Shown: one piece after another, positions 46,673 through 59,521 of the stretch
How the letters are laid out: every line of letters begins with the position of its first letter
Numbering within the stretch: position 1 is the first letter of the stretch
Notes under the pieces: generated by a model
What the model saw: only the letters and a program-made list of their open reading frames with translations
Databases searched by the model: none
What the model was told of the DNA's origin: nothing
Source of the DNA: Buddleja alternifolia
Taxonomy: Eukaryota > Streptophyta > Magnoliopsida > Lamiales > Scrophulariaceae
Length of the DNA: 64,000 bases
Direction: 5' to 3'
Assembly (NCBI GenBank): GCA_019426215.1
Contig: CM033401.1
Span: forward strand, 5,709,134 to 5,773,133
Program-made: the position numbers and the translations under genes

Positions 46673-46981
46673 ATTTGAAAGGGGGCTGTGGTCGAAACAC
46701 GTCTGTTTGATTTTTTTTTTGGTTTAGTGATTGGACTTAAATTGCATTTGGGCCGCCTCTAGCAATTTGGTCTCCAACAGCCATTTATTGGGCCAAGGAT
46801 TGTTTTCGACCAATTTAACTAATCATTTTGGGCCTATGAATGGTCCATTTGATAATCTTGAATTTGTGGCCCAAATAGTTTCAGAGGCATTGGCATTCCT
46901 ACGAATATGAGGAACTTCAGTAACTCCTCTTTTAGCAAATGCAAAATATAATTAGGTGGAATCTATGTTCAGGTGCGATCA

Positions 46982-47180
46982 TGTTGTGGTACATGTGTAT
47001 TTTAGAAAAAAAATCAGGGGCTAGGTTTTAGTTCAATGCTTTTAACATTCATTGTAATTTGTACCTCTTTCATCAATAGTAAAATACTCTCTCTTCTCCC
47101 GTGGATGTAGGCAATTGCTGAACCATGTAAATTCTTATGTTTTTAATCTTTATGCTCTTATTTTGTGAATTATCCTAACA
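46982..47180 (+). mobile_element. 199-bp solo LTR, Copia type
   Basis: The element starts TGTTGTGG and ends CCTAACA and is flanked by the perfect 5-bp duplication GATCA (46977-46981 and 47181-47185). Copy 1 has a single GATCA here. The 3' part, with GTGGATGTAGGCAATTGC and TAAATTCTTATG, matches the typical R/U5 region of plant Copia LTRs and is related to the relic in the SEC15A leader intron. No internal region remains, so unequal recombination between LTRs is likely. Confidence 0.85.
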
Positions 47181-47584
47181 GATCAAAATCGGATTATCGA
47201 TAGCACTAACTGCAGTATCCACTTCTGTCATTGGGCCAATTTTTTTTAGGGGGAAATAACAATTCTGCCAGGCCCATTTAGAGAATCTTGTTTGAGGCCC
47301 ATTTATGCATATCCAAAGTGCCCACAGAATAGAACATAAATATGGATCCAAAAAAAGCAAAACTAGGATACAGGTTATAATAAGAAGAAAAGGATGGTTG
47401 GTGATAATTTAGTAGCACACTAGATTACAAAACCAATATGTTACTTAGCTTATACATAATTAAAACAGGGCATATTTGATATAACTAGTATAAGTATAAA
47501 CTAGCATTTTTGGCATTTCTATAATAAGATATATTTTGCTACACCCAATGTTGTCCACACATATGATAAAGTATCACATTACTA

Positions 47585-47782
47585 ATTTTTTTTTTTTGGT
47601 TTATGCGAAGGGTTTCCCCAGCCGGACGCCGGAAACTAATCCCTTCGAAGTGTAGAGATCACCGAAATGGGTTTTGCCTCTCCCAACAAAGCTGTTTTCA
47701 TACACACAGTAAGGGATCGAACCCTGGACAACATGCTTAAGGAACTCAGCTATCTACCAACTGTGTTGGACCTTGTTGGTTT
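47585..47782 (-). mobile_element. tRNA-derived SINE, second family, reverse orientation
   Basis: A poly(T) run at the left is the A tail on the minus strand. Read on the minus strand, the head has an A-box-like stretch (CAGTTGGTAGATAGCTGAG) and a B box (GGGTTCGATCC). The direct repeat ACATTACTA flanks it (47576-47584 and 47783-47791). Copy 1 lacks it. Its body differs from the SINE at 8153, so the two belong to different families. Confidence 0.75.
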
Positions 47783-49223
47783 ACATTACTATGTTTATAT
47801 ACCGATGATTGCCTATTTTTTTCTCGCTAATCACACTATATATATGAGACATATGAACTATGTTAAGCCAGCTCAGTGGTTACCATCGAGCATATAGACA
47901 ATATGACATCTTTTAATTATGAAGGAGGAATACAGTAAATATTTGTATTGGAACCTCGAGAATGCGGTACAGACCCAAGCCCTAAATATGTTTGAGGTTG
48001 ACCACAAATCAAATTGAGAACATAGATATACACATAGAAGCGGGCACACTTAGAGACGTGTTCAATGTCCTAAATGTGTACTGTAAATACTAATGCAATG
48101 AGGCTGATTTTTCTATTTTTTTTAACTTTTAAAGGATAATGACGGGGTCAAAGTCTCGGAGATGTGAAAAATAGAGTTTCAACTCTGCACACACAAAGGT
48201 TGATGGGAGTGCCATGACAACTTAATAGCGAAATATCTAATGGGATAATTTTTTACATCTCTAGTTCTCGAGTCATCTCCTCCCCAAATGTAAGAGTTTC
48301 ATAGGCCCACCCAATAGTTTCAAATTTTAATCAATAGTATTGGCTAGGTTAGATAAAATATTGATTTGTGTGTATACATACATATATAACAATATTCGTG
48401 TCGCTTCTTAAATTTTTTTGTAGTATCCACATCGTGTCACTTGTATGGTCACCTTACCCACATAATTAGTATATCATTGTCTTTGCCAAGAGATAGGAAG
48501 CAACTACATGATCCTTTAGTTAGATATATAAAAGAATAAGCACTTAAAAAGGAAGGATAGAAAAAGAAATGTTATCAACACATCTAAAAGAAGAAAAAAC
48601 AAAATGATCTATTTAGTTCATTTCAGATGAATCTGAACGAATAAATGAGGCGGGATGCCTTTGCGTAAGGGTATAGTCAAGCTTCAATATGACAAGTGAC
48701 CAACAAGGAGAGAAAAGTTAGAGAAAAAACTTGTAATATTGAACTACAATAATTCATATATATGTACATGAAAAATGGATCAAACCTAATAGATAAAGAC
48801 TGGATTGAATTTTCCATAAATGTATAAAGTATTTATTTTCAATGGAAATAATTCAATCGTTGAGAAGAATATATAATAGAGGTCGATCGATGATAAATTC
48901 TTCCGATGTAGACTTATTTTATTTTGGCTTTTGATAACTCTTGGGATGTAGATCTTACGATTGATAAAATCACGGAACAGCAAGAGTAATGGACAAAACT
49001 ATTATAGGGTTCGTTCAAATATTGAAGCTAAAAACACGGGCGATGGCAAAGAATTTTAAATACTATATAAAATGAAAATACAAAATACAAAAACTGTCAA
49101 AAATCTAATACTATTAAGTGCTCACTTAATAATGTCGATTAAGAGCGATGATTTTAGTTATTGCGAAAGCATTTTGACTATTTTTTAAACATATATAGAA
49201 GTAAAATTGTTTCTTTTTAGTAA

Positions 49224-49261
<38 letters not shown>

Positions 49262-49477
49262 TACACACACACATTAGCATGACTAATAGCACGCAACATC
49301 AATACGACAAGTGACCAAAAAAGACGAGAAAAGCTAGAGAAAAACTTGTGCAATTGAATTATTATAGTCCACAGATATATATACATCAAAAAAAGGATTA
49401 AAAGTAATTGATAAAGGCTGGCCTGAATATTCTATGAATGGTATCCAATTTCGACATAATTCAATAATTGAGAAGAT

Positions 49478-49518
<41 letters not shown>

Positions 49519-49618
49519 AATATAAATAGAGGACGGTCATAAATTCTTCGGATGTATTTTTGTAAAATAGTTCGTGAATGTAGATGTTGCAATTGTTAAA
49601 ATAAAGGATCGAAAGAAA

Positions 49619-50538
49619 TGTTTCGTTCTTTTTTCAAACAAACTAGAATAGGGAAGGATTTCGAGTGGTCGATCCAAACCCCGCGATAATTCATAACTTA
49701 GAATTATCTAATAACCCCCGCTTGTATGTGCTAAAGGTGGTTTATGACTTGAATTGATTTCGTTATTCGATTCGTGCAATAATCAAAGAAGATATACTAA
49801 TATTTAAGTAATTAATCAACACTTAACCGCCTAAACATAAATATATCTCAACAACCAAAGAAGATACATTGAAATTTAAGTAATTAATCAACACTTAGCA
49901 GCTTAAACATAAATATACCTCATGAACACTTAACAAGGTAATAGTGCTCGATTACAGTAATGCTAACCAACTAACATAAATATACCTCCATGAATTCTCG
50001 GATGAATTCTTCTTGATACAAGGTAATAGTGCTCGATTACAGTAATGCTAACCAACTAATCTACGCTACTGACTAAGTAATCTAGAATTGAAAGTTACAC
50101 TAAGCCTAATTAAGCCTAACTACGCCTAAAGCTATTGAAAGAAAGAAAGTATTTTTTGCAGAGTTTGTCTGATTGTGTGTGTCTTCTTTCTTCTTTTTTC
50201 GCATACATATACTCTAGCCTTCCTTCTTGGTTTTCTTGTAACCTCCACGTTCGCCACTTCTCGGAAACTGCTTCTAACTTCCTTTTTGAATCCTCATGCT
50301 TGGCCCCCATTTCTTGATTGGATCATATCACTTCCCTATTTGCATCTATCTTCCTTAATGATTATTGGGCTTTCAAAGATTCGCCCCATATTCGTTTTCG
50401 AATTAATGTACTCAAATTCTGGGCTCCACGGTTTACAGGCCCAATTTGCAGGCCCATCTGCTCTCATCGGGATTGCACTCCTTTCTTGGACTCCGTCTGA
50501 ACTACAAGCCCAAATCCAATTTTTCTTATATGTAAACA
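49619..50538. mobile_element. 920-bp LTR-like insertion with internal repeats
   Basis: The ends are TGTTT and AAACA, and the flanking 5-mers are AGAAA and AGAAC (one mismatch). Copy 1 is contiguous here. Internal direct repeats include GGTAATAGTGCTCGATTACA near 49937 and 50022, and TAATTAATCAACACTTA near 49809 and 49881. A pyrimidine-rich, GC-richer segment follows at 50170-50520. No retroelement protein is visible. It is best explained as a solo LTR; the open frames inside are incidental. Confidence 0.55.
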
Positions 50539-50796
50539 AGAACACAAAATAATATGGACACAGATATATTATGTGGTTCGTTCAAATGAGGCTAAAGACA
50601 TGGGCGATGGGGAATTTCTTTTAATTACTCTATAAAAAGAAAAAACCAAGTACAAAAGCGGTCAAAAATCTAATACGACAACACTGATAATAGTTAATTA
50701 GATAAATATGAACTCTAAGTATATACATACACAAATTAAAGTCGACTAATTAAGAGCAGCGATTTTGATTATTGCAAAAGCATTTCGACCAATTTT

Positions 50797-51602
50797 TGGA
50801 ACATAAAAGTTGTTTAGGTCATTTTAGGGATCTAACTATCTCAGTTAGAGCGACCTCGCTTACAAACTCAAAGTAACTTAATTCGTATTATAGACAGCAC
50901 TTGTATTAGTCAAGCTACCTATGTACCTATAATAGGATCGAGTTTATACGTAGTTCGTAACTTAAATGTCCTTCCAGAGTTAAAGTCAAGAATCGTATAC
51001 GAGATATTCCCAAATTTATGTGATAGGATCGTACTTTCGATCGAGTCTGTAGACTTAGTGACGATGGTACGATGCAAGCTACAAGGTATATTAATTACTC
51101 AAATTCCAGCCCTTAATTCTTCATAAATGAGTATAGTTATAGACTTTCCACGCTGTACAGATGAAAGACTGACAGATTGGACGTCATGACCAGATGATGC
51201 CACGTGTAGCTAACGGACGGTCCATATGATGCTTCGTAGGGCTGGGTCGATGAAAATACGCAGATCTTGTAGTGTTTTTCAAATATCAATGTTTTTAATT
51301 AGGACCTTCGTGTAATTATCCATTAGTATGGTGAGTATATTTTGTTATATCACAAGTAAAATTGTTTTTTTTTTTTTTAGAAATATAATATAATTTGATT
51401 TAGGTCGATTTTGGGAGGTCGAACTAACTCAGTCTGTGTCCCTTTATATAACACACGATGGGAGTGATATTGATTTGGGACTACACTCGCATAGTGAAAA
51501 TAATTGTTGTCACTCTATTTGTATTGTCACAATACACGTGTCACTAATTGTTAGTAGAGACAACAACTTCTTTGTCAATAATTTCTTATTTTTTTGTAGT
51601 GC
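50797..51602. other. Segment unmatched in copy 1, with a CACTA-like terminus
   Basis: The stretch at 50797-51540 has no counterpart in copy 1. It has no coding signal. Its right part carries TTGTCACT words and ends TTTTTTTGTAGTG at about 51602, the complement of CACTACAAAAAAA, as at CACTA transposon ends. That last piece is shared with copy 1 (about 35395-35434), so the end predates the duplication. The other end was not found. Confidence 0.35.
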
Positions 51603-53776
51603 TTGTAAATAATGTATTATTTTTTGTGGCGTTTGTAATTACAGAAAAGATACCAAAAATTGGGCATATCATAATTATTAGCCTTACTATTAATACACAA
51701 CATCAACACGACAAGCGATCAAAAAAGGAGAGAAAAGATAGAGAAAAATTTGTGCGATTGAACTATTATAATTCATAGATACTTATACATCAAGAAAAAG
51801 ATTAAACGTAATAGATAAAGATAGAGAAAAATTTGTGCGATTGAACTATTATAATTCGTAGATACTTATACATCAAGAAAGAGATTAAAAGTAATAGATA
51901 AAGACTGCCTGGTCTGAGTGTTCTATAAGTGGATCAAGTGTCCATTTGCAATGGAAATAATTCAATTATTTAGAAGAATATATAATAAAGGCCTATCGAT
52001 GATAAATTCTTCGAAAGTCGATTTTTTGTTTTTATTTTTTGATAATTCTTTGAATGTGGATGTTGTCATGGGGATGGGCATGCACTGAGCCTTGCGGGAC
52101 GGGTCAATTAGCACTCAATCTTTTTAACGAGTCGAGCTCGAATCCATGGCTCAAACTTCAGTTTAGGCTCGTCTTCGCCCTTAATTGCAATATATATTGT
52201 ACGAAAAATTCATTCAAATTAATAAGACTACAAACATGGAAAATGGGGGAAATTTTTAATCACTATATAAAAAGGAAATACAAACTACATAAACTGTCAA
52301 ACTCTAATACCACAACACAGATATAGTGAATTGTATACATATGAACTTTAAATATTTACATTATTACTGTCTACCAAGAGCAATGTCTTCGGGTATGCAA
52401 AATATTTCGACTATTTTTGAACCATAGAAGTAAAATTATAACATTTAACATCCAAAAAAGAGAAGGAAAACATTAGTACATAATTTTGTCTTTCTCCAAT
52501 GTTTTATTTCATGCATGATTACAATAAACAGAAAGATCATAATAACTTTCTTTATTAGCTACATTAACATTGTTAATTAGCTAGCTTTTCAAGAAAGTTG
52601 TTATTTCCAAATTGTTTAAGTCTCTTAATGCTGTTTTAGAAGTTGATATGTTGAAAATCACAGGAAAAAGCTGTAAAGCCAAAGCATTAATGGTTGCATG
52701 ATTGTGTTAAAGCTCAGTACCCATTGCATCACGTAAATGAATCTTTGACCAGAACTTTTTTGAATGGCATTAATTATTTCACTTAAGTCTCAATAATTCA
52801 ATACTTTTAGAAGTTAAGAAAATGTATGAAATTCGCACTCGTGGGATCGAATAAAAAAGTACATAAAAAAACAACATATCTTGATTGTATGATCGACATC
52901 TAAGTTTATAAATAGTTGATTTTCTTCAAAAATTAGGACATTTTTGGTCAATGAACCAATCCTTAACGTGGCATGTAAAAGATTGAAAAGAAAAAGAGAT
53001 TGAGCCTTTTTTCCCCCATTTTCTTCAAAACATAAAGGCCAGGTATAGCGAAAGGTGGGACAATATAATATACATAGATTTATATTTAAAAAAAATGATT
53101 TAGTTAATCATCTTGGAATTTAGAAAAGCATAAAAATTATAGAGATATTTTCTTTTTTTTAAAAAAAAATATCGTAGGATAATTGTGTTGCGTTGCGTTG
53201 TGGTTTTTCATAGTTCAGAATGATATCCGAGGATGATTTTTTTTGCAGTTATATATTGGCTAGCCATATTGTTGAGTGTCTTAAAAGTCCTAAACTTGAA
53301 ACCGAAGAGTTTCCTTTTTAGAAGGTGAAGCCACCGGAAAAGGGTTCATTACTCCATTGTTGTGTTTGCCTATTCGAATTAGGATTGTGGGAGTGTGAGG
53401 GACTAGTTTTGGGTGAACCGCGTATAATTCTGTATTTTTAGGCTTATTTTTGTTTTTGTTTTTGTTTTCGTGTACAATTATTTGTAAAGGGTTTTGCTTG
53501 CAAGAATTAAAAAGAACGACTGAGAATGAATTCTTAAATATTTATTTGGTAAATGAAAAGTTTGTTTATAATTTAGAATGGTGGTAGCATTTCATACGTG
53601 CACGAGTGCGTTTGTGGGCCTTTGTGAAGAAGTAATTTACGTGTGAAGTTAGTTGCATGCAAAGTTGTAACTAGCTATATGGAACTAAAATATTTACCAT
53701 GCAATGTACAAATCGAATTGGAAATAATATAAAGGTAAAATTAAAGGATTGTATGTAACATCTTTGAAAGTGATGT

Positions 53777-54089
53777 TTTTTAATACTAAATATGAAATCT
53801 GCATGGTTCTTTATTATTGACTCTTTTATTTTATGTGTGTGAATACACACTTCTTATTTGTGTGGGTACGTGCTAAATACATTTTCTTCTCTAATTAGGG
53901 CAGCCACTTGTGCGATCTATAGGTACATTCTTAACCAATTCAGATAAATTCTAGTAATTTATGTTTGTAATCCACATTTTGATCCCACACAATGTGAAAG
54001 ATTGGAATTTTTTAGAACCTGTCAAGTGCGACTCATAAAGATATTATTACAAACTCTTGGTTGCGAACTCAATCTCCCATTGTCTCACC

Positions 54090-54123
<34 letters not shown>

Positions 54124-55968
54124 CACACAGTTGCCTCCAATTAGTTGAAGCCATATTAATTAGTTCTAAGTGGATTCTCACGTAGTCTACTTAAGGTCAC
54201 TAGTTGTTCCTATCTCTTGGTACAACCATAAAGTTCCAATTCCAAGACCAAAAAACCCTTTGGAGGCCCTTTTCACTTCCCCACTCCATTGCATGCTAGG
54301 GTACCCCACCCCGACAACCACCCAACTTCAACACTGAAAAATTCATGTGAACTTGACATTAAACGTATACCAAAAGGTCCGAATTATAAAACATGTCAAA
54401 TAAGTTCAGATCTTCTATTACAATCATTGTTGCAATCTCCTATTGCACTTCATATATTAATGACACATTCATAAAATATTTTCTTGAATATAAATTTAAT
54501 GTGAATTTTATACACTTGTCGGGCAGACATGATATGCAATACGAGATGCAAAACCATTTTTCAATAGAAAATCCCGTGTGATGGTAATGTGACATACACT
54601 TGACTCTTTGATGATTGTATCCAATACAGGGTCATAATTTCCCCCAATACAGAGTCTTTGTTGATGAAAATACTTGTTTTTTACACCAAATGTTTTATAC
54701 AAAACGATGAGAATCAATGGCCGCATTAGCATAATGCAAGCTCCGCTGCTGATGTGGCATCATCCCTATCGTCACTCATCTTACCCCCATTGCACTTCCT
54801 CTTATGTCGTCCTACACTTGCTATAGCATTAATTTTGGTTTTGGTTCTCTTAGACAAAAAATGACTAGACAATGGCTTCATTACTTGGAACCAATTGTCT
54901 GGGTTTTCTTATTACTTGACACGACCCAGTGTCGGAGATGATTGGGGGTGAATAGATGCCCATTTTCAGGTGCTCCACTTGGCCATGCCAATTATAGCTT
55001 TAGTTTTTGTTACTCTCGTCTCAAAAAAAAAAAATATCGTATGGAACTAACAAAAATCAATGTTATGTCATTTTGTCCCCTAATTTATTCTTTGCACATA
55101 TAAAATAAAAGAGAACAAACAAAATTATCTTCTACAAATATTCCATGACTTGTTTAATTTATAGCCTTAATTTGTCTATAATTGATCCATGCAATGAGAC
55201 TTTTTTGTTCTTTTAAATACAATGAGACTTTTTTGTTCTTTTAAATCCAATTACGGTTTTTTATAGCAGAAATGAATTAATTCAGTCTTTTTAAGTTAGA
55301 ATGAACGATAATATATTCAAATAATCCAATATTCACTTTTATAGTAAGAGAATTATTTTGGGACGAATAGAGAATATAATTAATATATTTTTTGAGATGA
55401 ATGAAGTACTATTTTCTCTTTATGTGACATAATTGAATCTTGAATATATTGAGAAATAGACTAAGGCATGCGTGTAAGTGACAAATGAAGTCACTTCTGA
55501 AGCAATGATCATTGGAAGAGATCTCTTGGCCTAGAAGAATACACCAATGCTCTCCAAACCTTAATATGTGTACTTTAATATGTTTCATTCTATATTTTGG
55601 TTATTCAATTGTAATTCCAAGGTTTGTTTTTTGGTTTTAATATAACGCGAGAGACAAATGGAAGGTTTTACATGGTTTATATTTCACGGAGAGAATGAGA
55701 AAATTTTATTATATTTAAAAGTGGTACAAAGAAATTACAAAAGACAGTAAAAAATGTGACAGTTTCACGTAAATTATCCAATTTTTTCCTTTGCATAATT
55801 TGCCTTTAAATTTTGGGTTGGTCTAAGACTACTTATGAGATACCATAACATTTTCAAGGGCTATGTATTCTGAATTGTGACAAAATTTGTTCTAAGATGA
55901 AACATACACTTTGTGTGTGCAACGTCATTGTTCTTAGCTGTTTCGGGATTTTGACTTCTGGAACAATC
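53777..55968. other. Intergenic region right of the duplication
   Basis: No gene is supported. A (AAT)n trinucleotide run lies at 54090-54122. A direct repeat of about 30 bp containing CAATGAGACTTTTTTGTTC occurs at 55192 and 55220. Around 55640-55760 the sequence resembles Copia LTR text but lacks defined ends. Confidence 0.35.
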
Positions 55969-56523
55969 CACTACAACAAAAGAATAATATTGGTGACAAA
56001 ATGTGAAGTGATAATGTTAAAGTTGTTACTAGATATATATAATGAGTGATAATAAGTATTTTTTTTGTCACTATAATGACTTTAGTGACAAAACCCCCTT
56101 TTAATTTATCACTATTGACAATTAATGACAACTTAGTGATGTACAACATAACTATATTTGTTATCACTAAATATGCATGTTTCACTAATTATCAATAGTG
56201 ACAACAAGAAAAATTCTAAGTTGGATTGGGTACATTGGAGTCGGTTCATCTAATACCGTTCGATGCAGGTGATTTAAATACTTTTTTTTACTATCTTGTC
56301 CATATATCCAATGGTGTTTGATTCACCGGCTCCATTAGACGCGGTGTGTTTTAGAATCTCCCTAACAACAACTTTCTTGTCACTAATTAATATCGGTGAC
56401 AATACAATAATTATTGTCTTCATTAAATTTTTAAATACTATTTTTGTGAACAACACATAAATTTTTTTCACTAATAATACTTAATTTGTGTTAACTTTAG
56501 TATTATCACTTGACATTTTTTTA

Positions 56524-56526
<3 letters not shown>
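55969..56526 (+). mobile_element. CACTA-type fragment with TTAGTGACAA subterminal words
   Basis: It starts CACTACAACAAAAG, a typical CACTA terminus. Repeated words in both orientations follow (TTAGTGACAA, TTGTCACTAA, GGTGACAA), the usual subterminal transposase-binding layout. It is cut on the right by the TA run and element C. No opposite terminus is visible beyond that element, so it is probably a fragment. It is non-coding. Confidence 0.5.
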
Positions 56527-56564
<38 letters not shown>

Positions 56565-57779
56565 GGTTAAGATCTAATACATACCCTATATTAGATAAGA
56601 TATAAGACCCTAAATACACCATTGGATACATTAAATCCAACAGTCCAAAATTAAGCAAGAAACAGGCGGGAAATTTTGGAAAAAGATGGATTAGGGGTAT
56701 AATAGACAAAATGGCAAAATTATATAGCATCCACCTGCCAAAAATAACGGCACGATCTCCCTAAAATCTCTCAAATTTGATACGCATGAAAATCTCTACT
56801 GCAATCTCTCAATTTCAGACCAATATTAACGCAGTGATTTTATAGAATCGTATTAACCCTATATTCCATTCGATTATCACCAGAAAAAAGCACTCAAAAA
56901 CAGTAAAATATCGACGCAAAAAAACCTAAATTACAGAAATAAGAAACCCGATTTTGTTTGGCAAATATGAGATCGAAAAACGCTTCCAGGAGGAATGGTA
57001 ACCAATTATACAGTCGATTTTCTGTTGTTGTTTGAGCGTATTATGTATAATCATGTGTTATTTTTGTTACAAACAGTGTTGTTGTCGAATTTCTGTGTCA
57101 GTAATGTGTTTTTGTTTATTTGGCCTGCATATTTGTGTAATAGATGCTGTATATTATTAAATTAGACGGTTCATTCTAACTGTATGATTTATACATTCAT
57201 GTTGTATAATGGTATGTTTGAAACTGTATACTGATATATAAGGCACTGTATAATAGTTTATAAGAATTTAACTGTATGATGTATACAGATACTGCATAAT
57301 TGGATATATCATACTGTATAATGTGTTATAACATACTGTATAATTGTCTATAAGTTGCTGTATAATGCTCTCAAATAACTATTTGTATCTCACTAATAAC
57401 ACACTATATAACACCGTTGAATATACTGTATAATGATTAATAAACTACTGTATAATGGTATATAAGGTACTGTATGATGGTTTAACCTCACTAATTGTGA
57501 TGTCACTAATACCACACTGTATACCACCAATCATATACTGAACTTTGTTTTATTATATACTGTATATTGGATACAAAAAGGGAATTGATGATGATATTAT
57601 GTATTTGTGATTTACAATCTACATTATACTGATTTTTTAGTGTATAATACACTAATATTTGCTATATAATAGCTTAAATAATATTGTAATGTTCTTTTAT
57701 GACTACTGTGTGATGTGTTAGCTTACACTGTATAATACAATTACTTTATTATTTATACAATGCAACAAACACAAATTAC

Positions 57780-57949
57780 AAAACTCAAAAGATTGAGAGG
57801 CCTTTATATGGAAAAGATCCTGACTTTCGAGCTGAATGCATTCAGAGACGACGTCATCAGTTGATCAAAGGAGGTGGAAAAGGCTCAAGCCCAAAAGAAA
57901 AAGGATTGAAAGGGAAAATAAGAGCAACGCGTAATGGACACAAATTATG
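57780..57949 (+). other. Candidate basic-protein exon inside element C
   Basis: A plus-strand frame reads KIERPLYGKDPDFRAECIQR and continues with RRHQLIKGGGKGSS to a TGA after about 55 codons. It is rich in Lys and Arg. An upstream frame at about 56968 begins MRSKNASRRNG and meets a donor-like GTAACC, so a two-exon gene is possible. I recognise no family. It is not found in copies A and B. Confidence 0.25.
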
Positions 57950-58429
57950 AATTGGTGTTAGTATAATGTAAACAATAAATTGGATATATTAGAACAAAGG
58001 ATAGCACTTCATTTTACGGTTTATTGTTTGACTTCTTTAAATTTCAGTGTTGGTGTTTTTTAATTTATGAGTTCTTTGTTACAATGTAACTTTCATTTGG
58101 ATCATTTGATTCTATACAATTTGTTCACTGCACATAACATGATATTGTAATGCACATTCAGTGTGCCTTTTAGTGTTCATACATAATTTATACTGTGAAA
58201 TTTTGATTCATATACAGTACATACATAAATGTTATACAATAAAGTATACTTCATTATACATTGACTAACACTTCATTATACAGTAAAAAGAATGCATTAT
58301 AAAATGAAACATATTCATTGTACAATATACAAATAACAATACATTATACAGTGAATATGATGTAAAACAAGAAGCCGATGCATTTTTGGAGAAGTTTGAA
58401 GGAAGAAAAGTGAAAAATAAACGAAAAAT

Positions 58430-58976
58430 TGACGGTAAGACTTCAAACAGCCGTAACTTTTGATCCGCTTGGAGTTACGGGACCCACAAGATATCAAATC
58501 GAAGCTCTTTTAGAGACGAATCCAATAAAATTTCTAGGACCATTTATAGTAGCGGATCGACCCCAAATTCCATCGTTTAGGCCTTCGTTTGGTCCGTTTA
58601 GTGTTTTTTTTCAATTTTCAGCGTCTTCATTTTATTTTTAATTAATTATCTAGTTGTCGAATGGGGCCCAAATTTCTACACATGTCATCTCATAGGATGA
58701 GGAATTGTTGGGTAAAATTTGGTAAATTTTTGGAGTCTTTTAGAATTATGTCAGTTTTTGAGTTGGATTAGGAATAGAAGTCCTAATTTAATTATAATAG
58801 GAGTCTTTGCTATCTTTTCTTTAAATTCCAGCAGTTTGTAGTTTTTGGAGGATTATCATTCATAATTGTCAATAAAATCTTTGCTTTTGCAACTCTTTGA
58901 GTGCGCTAAAATTTATCCGTAAGTTTTGAAGATGTGATCTTCAATTTTTACACAATTGATTGCTTCCGCTCCGTCA
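58430..58976 (+). mobile_element. LTR-retrotransposon remnant nested in element C
   Basis: The phrase CGTAACTTTTGATCCG at about 58451 is common just upstream of the 3' LTR in Ty3-like elements. A possible LTR of 271 bp runs from TGTTGGG at 58706 to CCGTCA at 58976 and ends with the usual TTGCTTCCGCTCCGTCA. GAAT occurs directly on both sides, which may be a duplication or coincidence. Boundaries are uncertain. Confidence 0.4.
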
Positions 58977-59281
58977 GAATAACACTTCATTATTCAGTAG
59001 ATTATTAAAACTGTATAATACAAAAACACTCAATTGAACATTAGACACTGTGACAATTTGTTATAGAATGAATAACATTGCATTATACAGTTAGTAACGT
59101 TTCAACATATAGTGAATATCTATTCATTATACAGTAACTAATATAAAGACATACAAAAATTTCTAAAAAATGGACCACTTCATTATATATTCAATAACAC
59201 TTCAGTATACATTGTATTATAATGTATTATACAATGAATATTATTTCATTATACAGTAACAAACTATATAGAAAAACATCT

Positions 59282-59521
59282 CTATTTTTCCTTTGATGAA
59301 CAAGTTCTCACATTATGCCCATCAACTTTTCCACACGCAATACATTTTCTCCTCTTAGGAACATGTTTGGATATCTCCACACTGCTCTTAATTCTTTTAC
59401 CACACTCTTTAGTTCGGCTCATTTGTATACTGTATATCATCATTATAAGTATATAATTTACTGTATAATGTAATACAAAATACTGTATAATGTATTCAAC
59501 TGACTGTTGGAAGGCGCACAA
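59282..59521 (-). pseudogene. Zinc-knuckle frame in element C
   Basis: The last part of this minus-strand frame reads SKHVPKRRKCIACGKVDGHN and then VRTCSSKEK. It has a C-x2-C-x5-H-x4-C knuckle after a basic stretch. Such knuckles end many Mutator-like and FAR1-type transposases. The part before the knuckle is not transposase-like, and ATTATACAGTA-type words surround it. It is at most the C-terminal remnant of such a protein, in the sense orientation of the element. Confidence 0.4.

Larger units (their letters stand above)
37608..53776. repeat. Tandem segmental duplication, copy 2
   Basis: This is the downstream partner of 25556-37360, enlarged to about 16 kb by private insertions. The largest is the block at about 38473-45790, absent from the paralogous point near 26385. 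Others are the MITE at 46502, the solo LTR at 46982, the SINE at 47585 and the LTR-like insertion at 49619. A segment at about 50797-51540 is also unmatched and could be an insertion here or a deletion in copy 1. No intact gene was found. Confidence 0.85.

Noticed and set aside
50116..50552. Open frames of 60-125 codons
   Set aside because: They lie inside the LTR-like insertion, overlap each other on both strands, and match nothing I recognise.
54289..54732. Small open frames on both strands
   Set aside because: They are short, overlapping and without recognisable motifs in AT-rich DNA.
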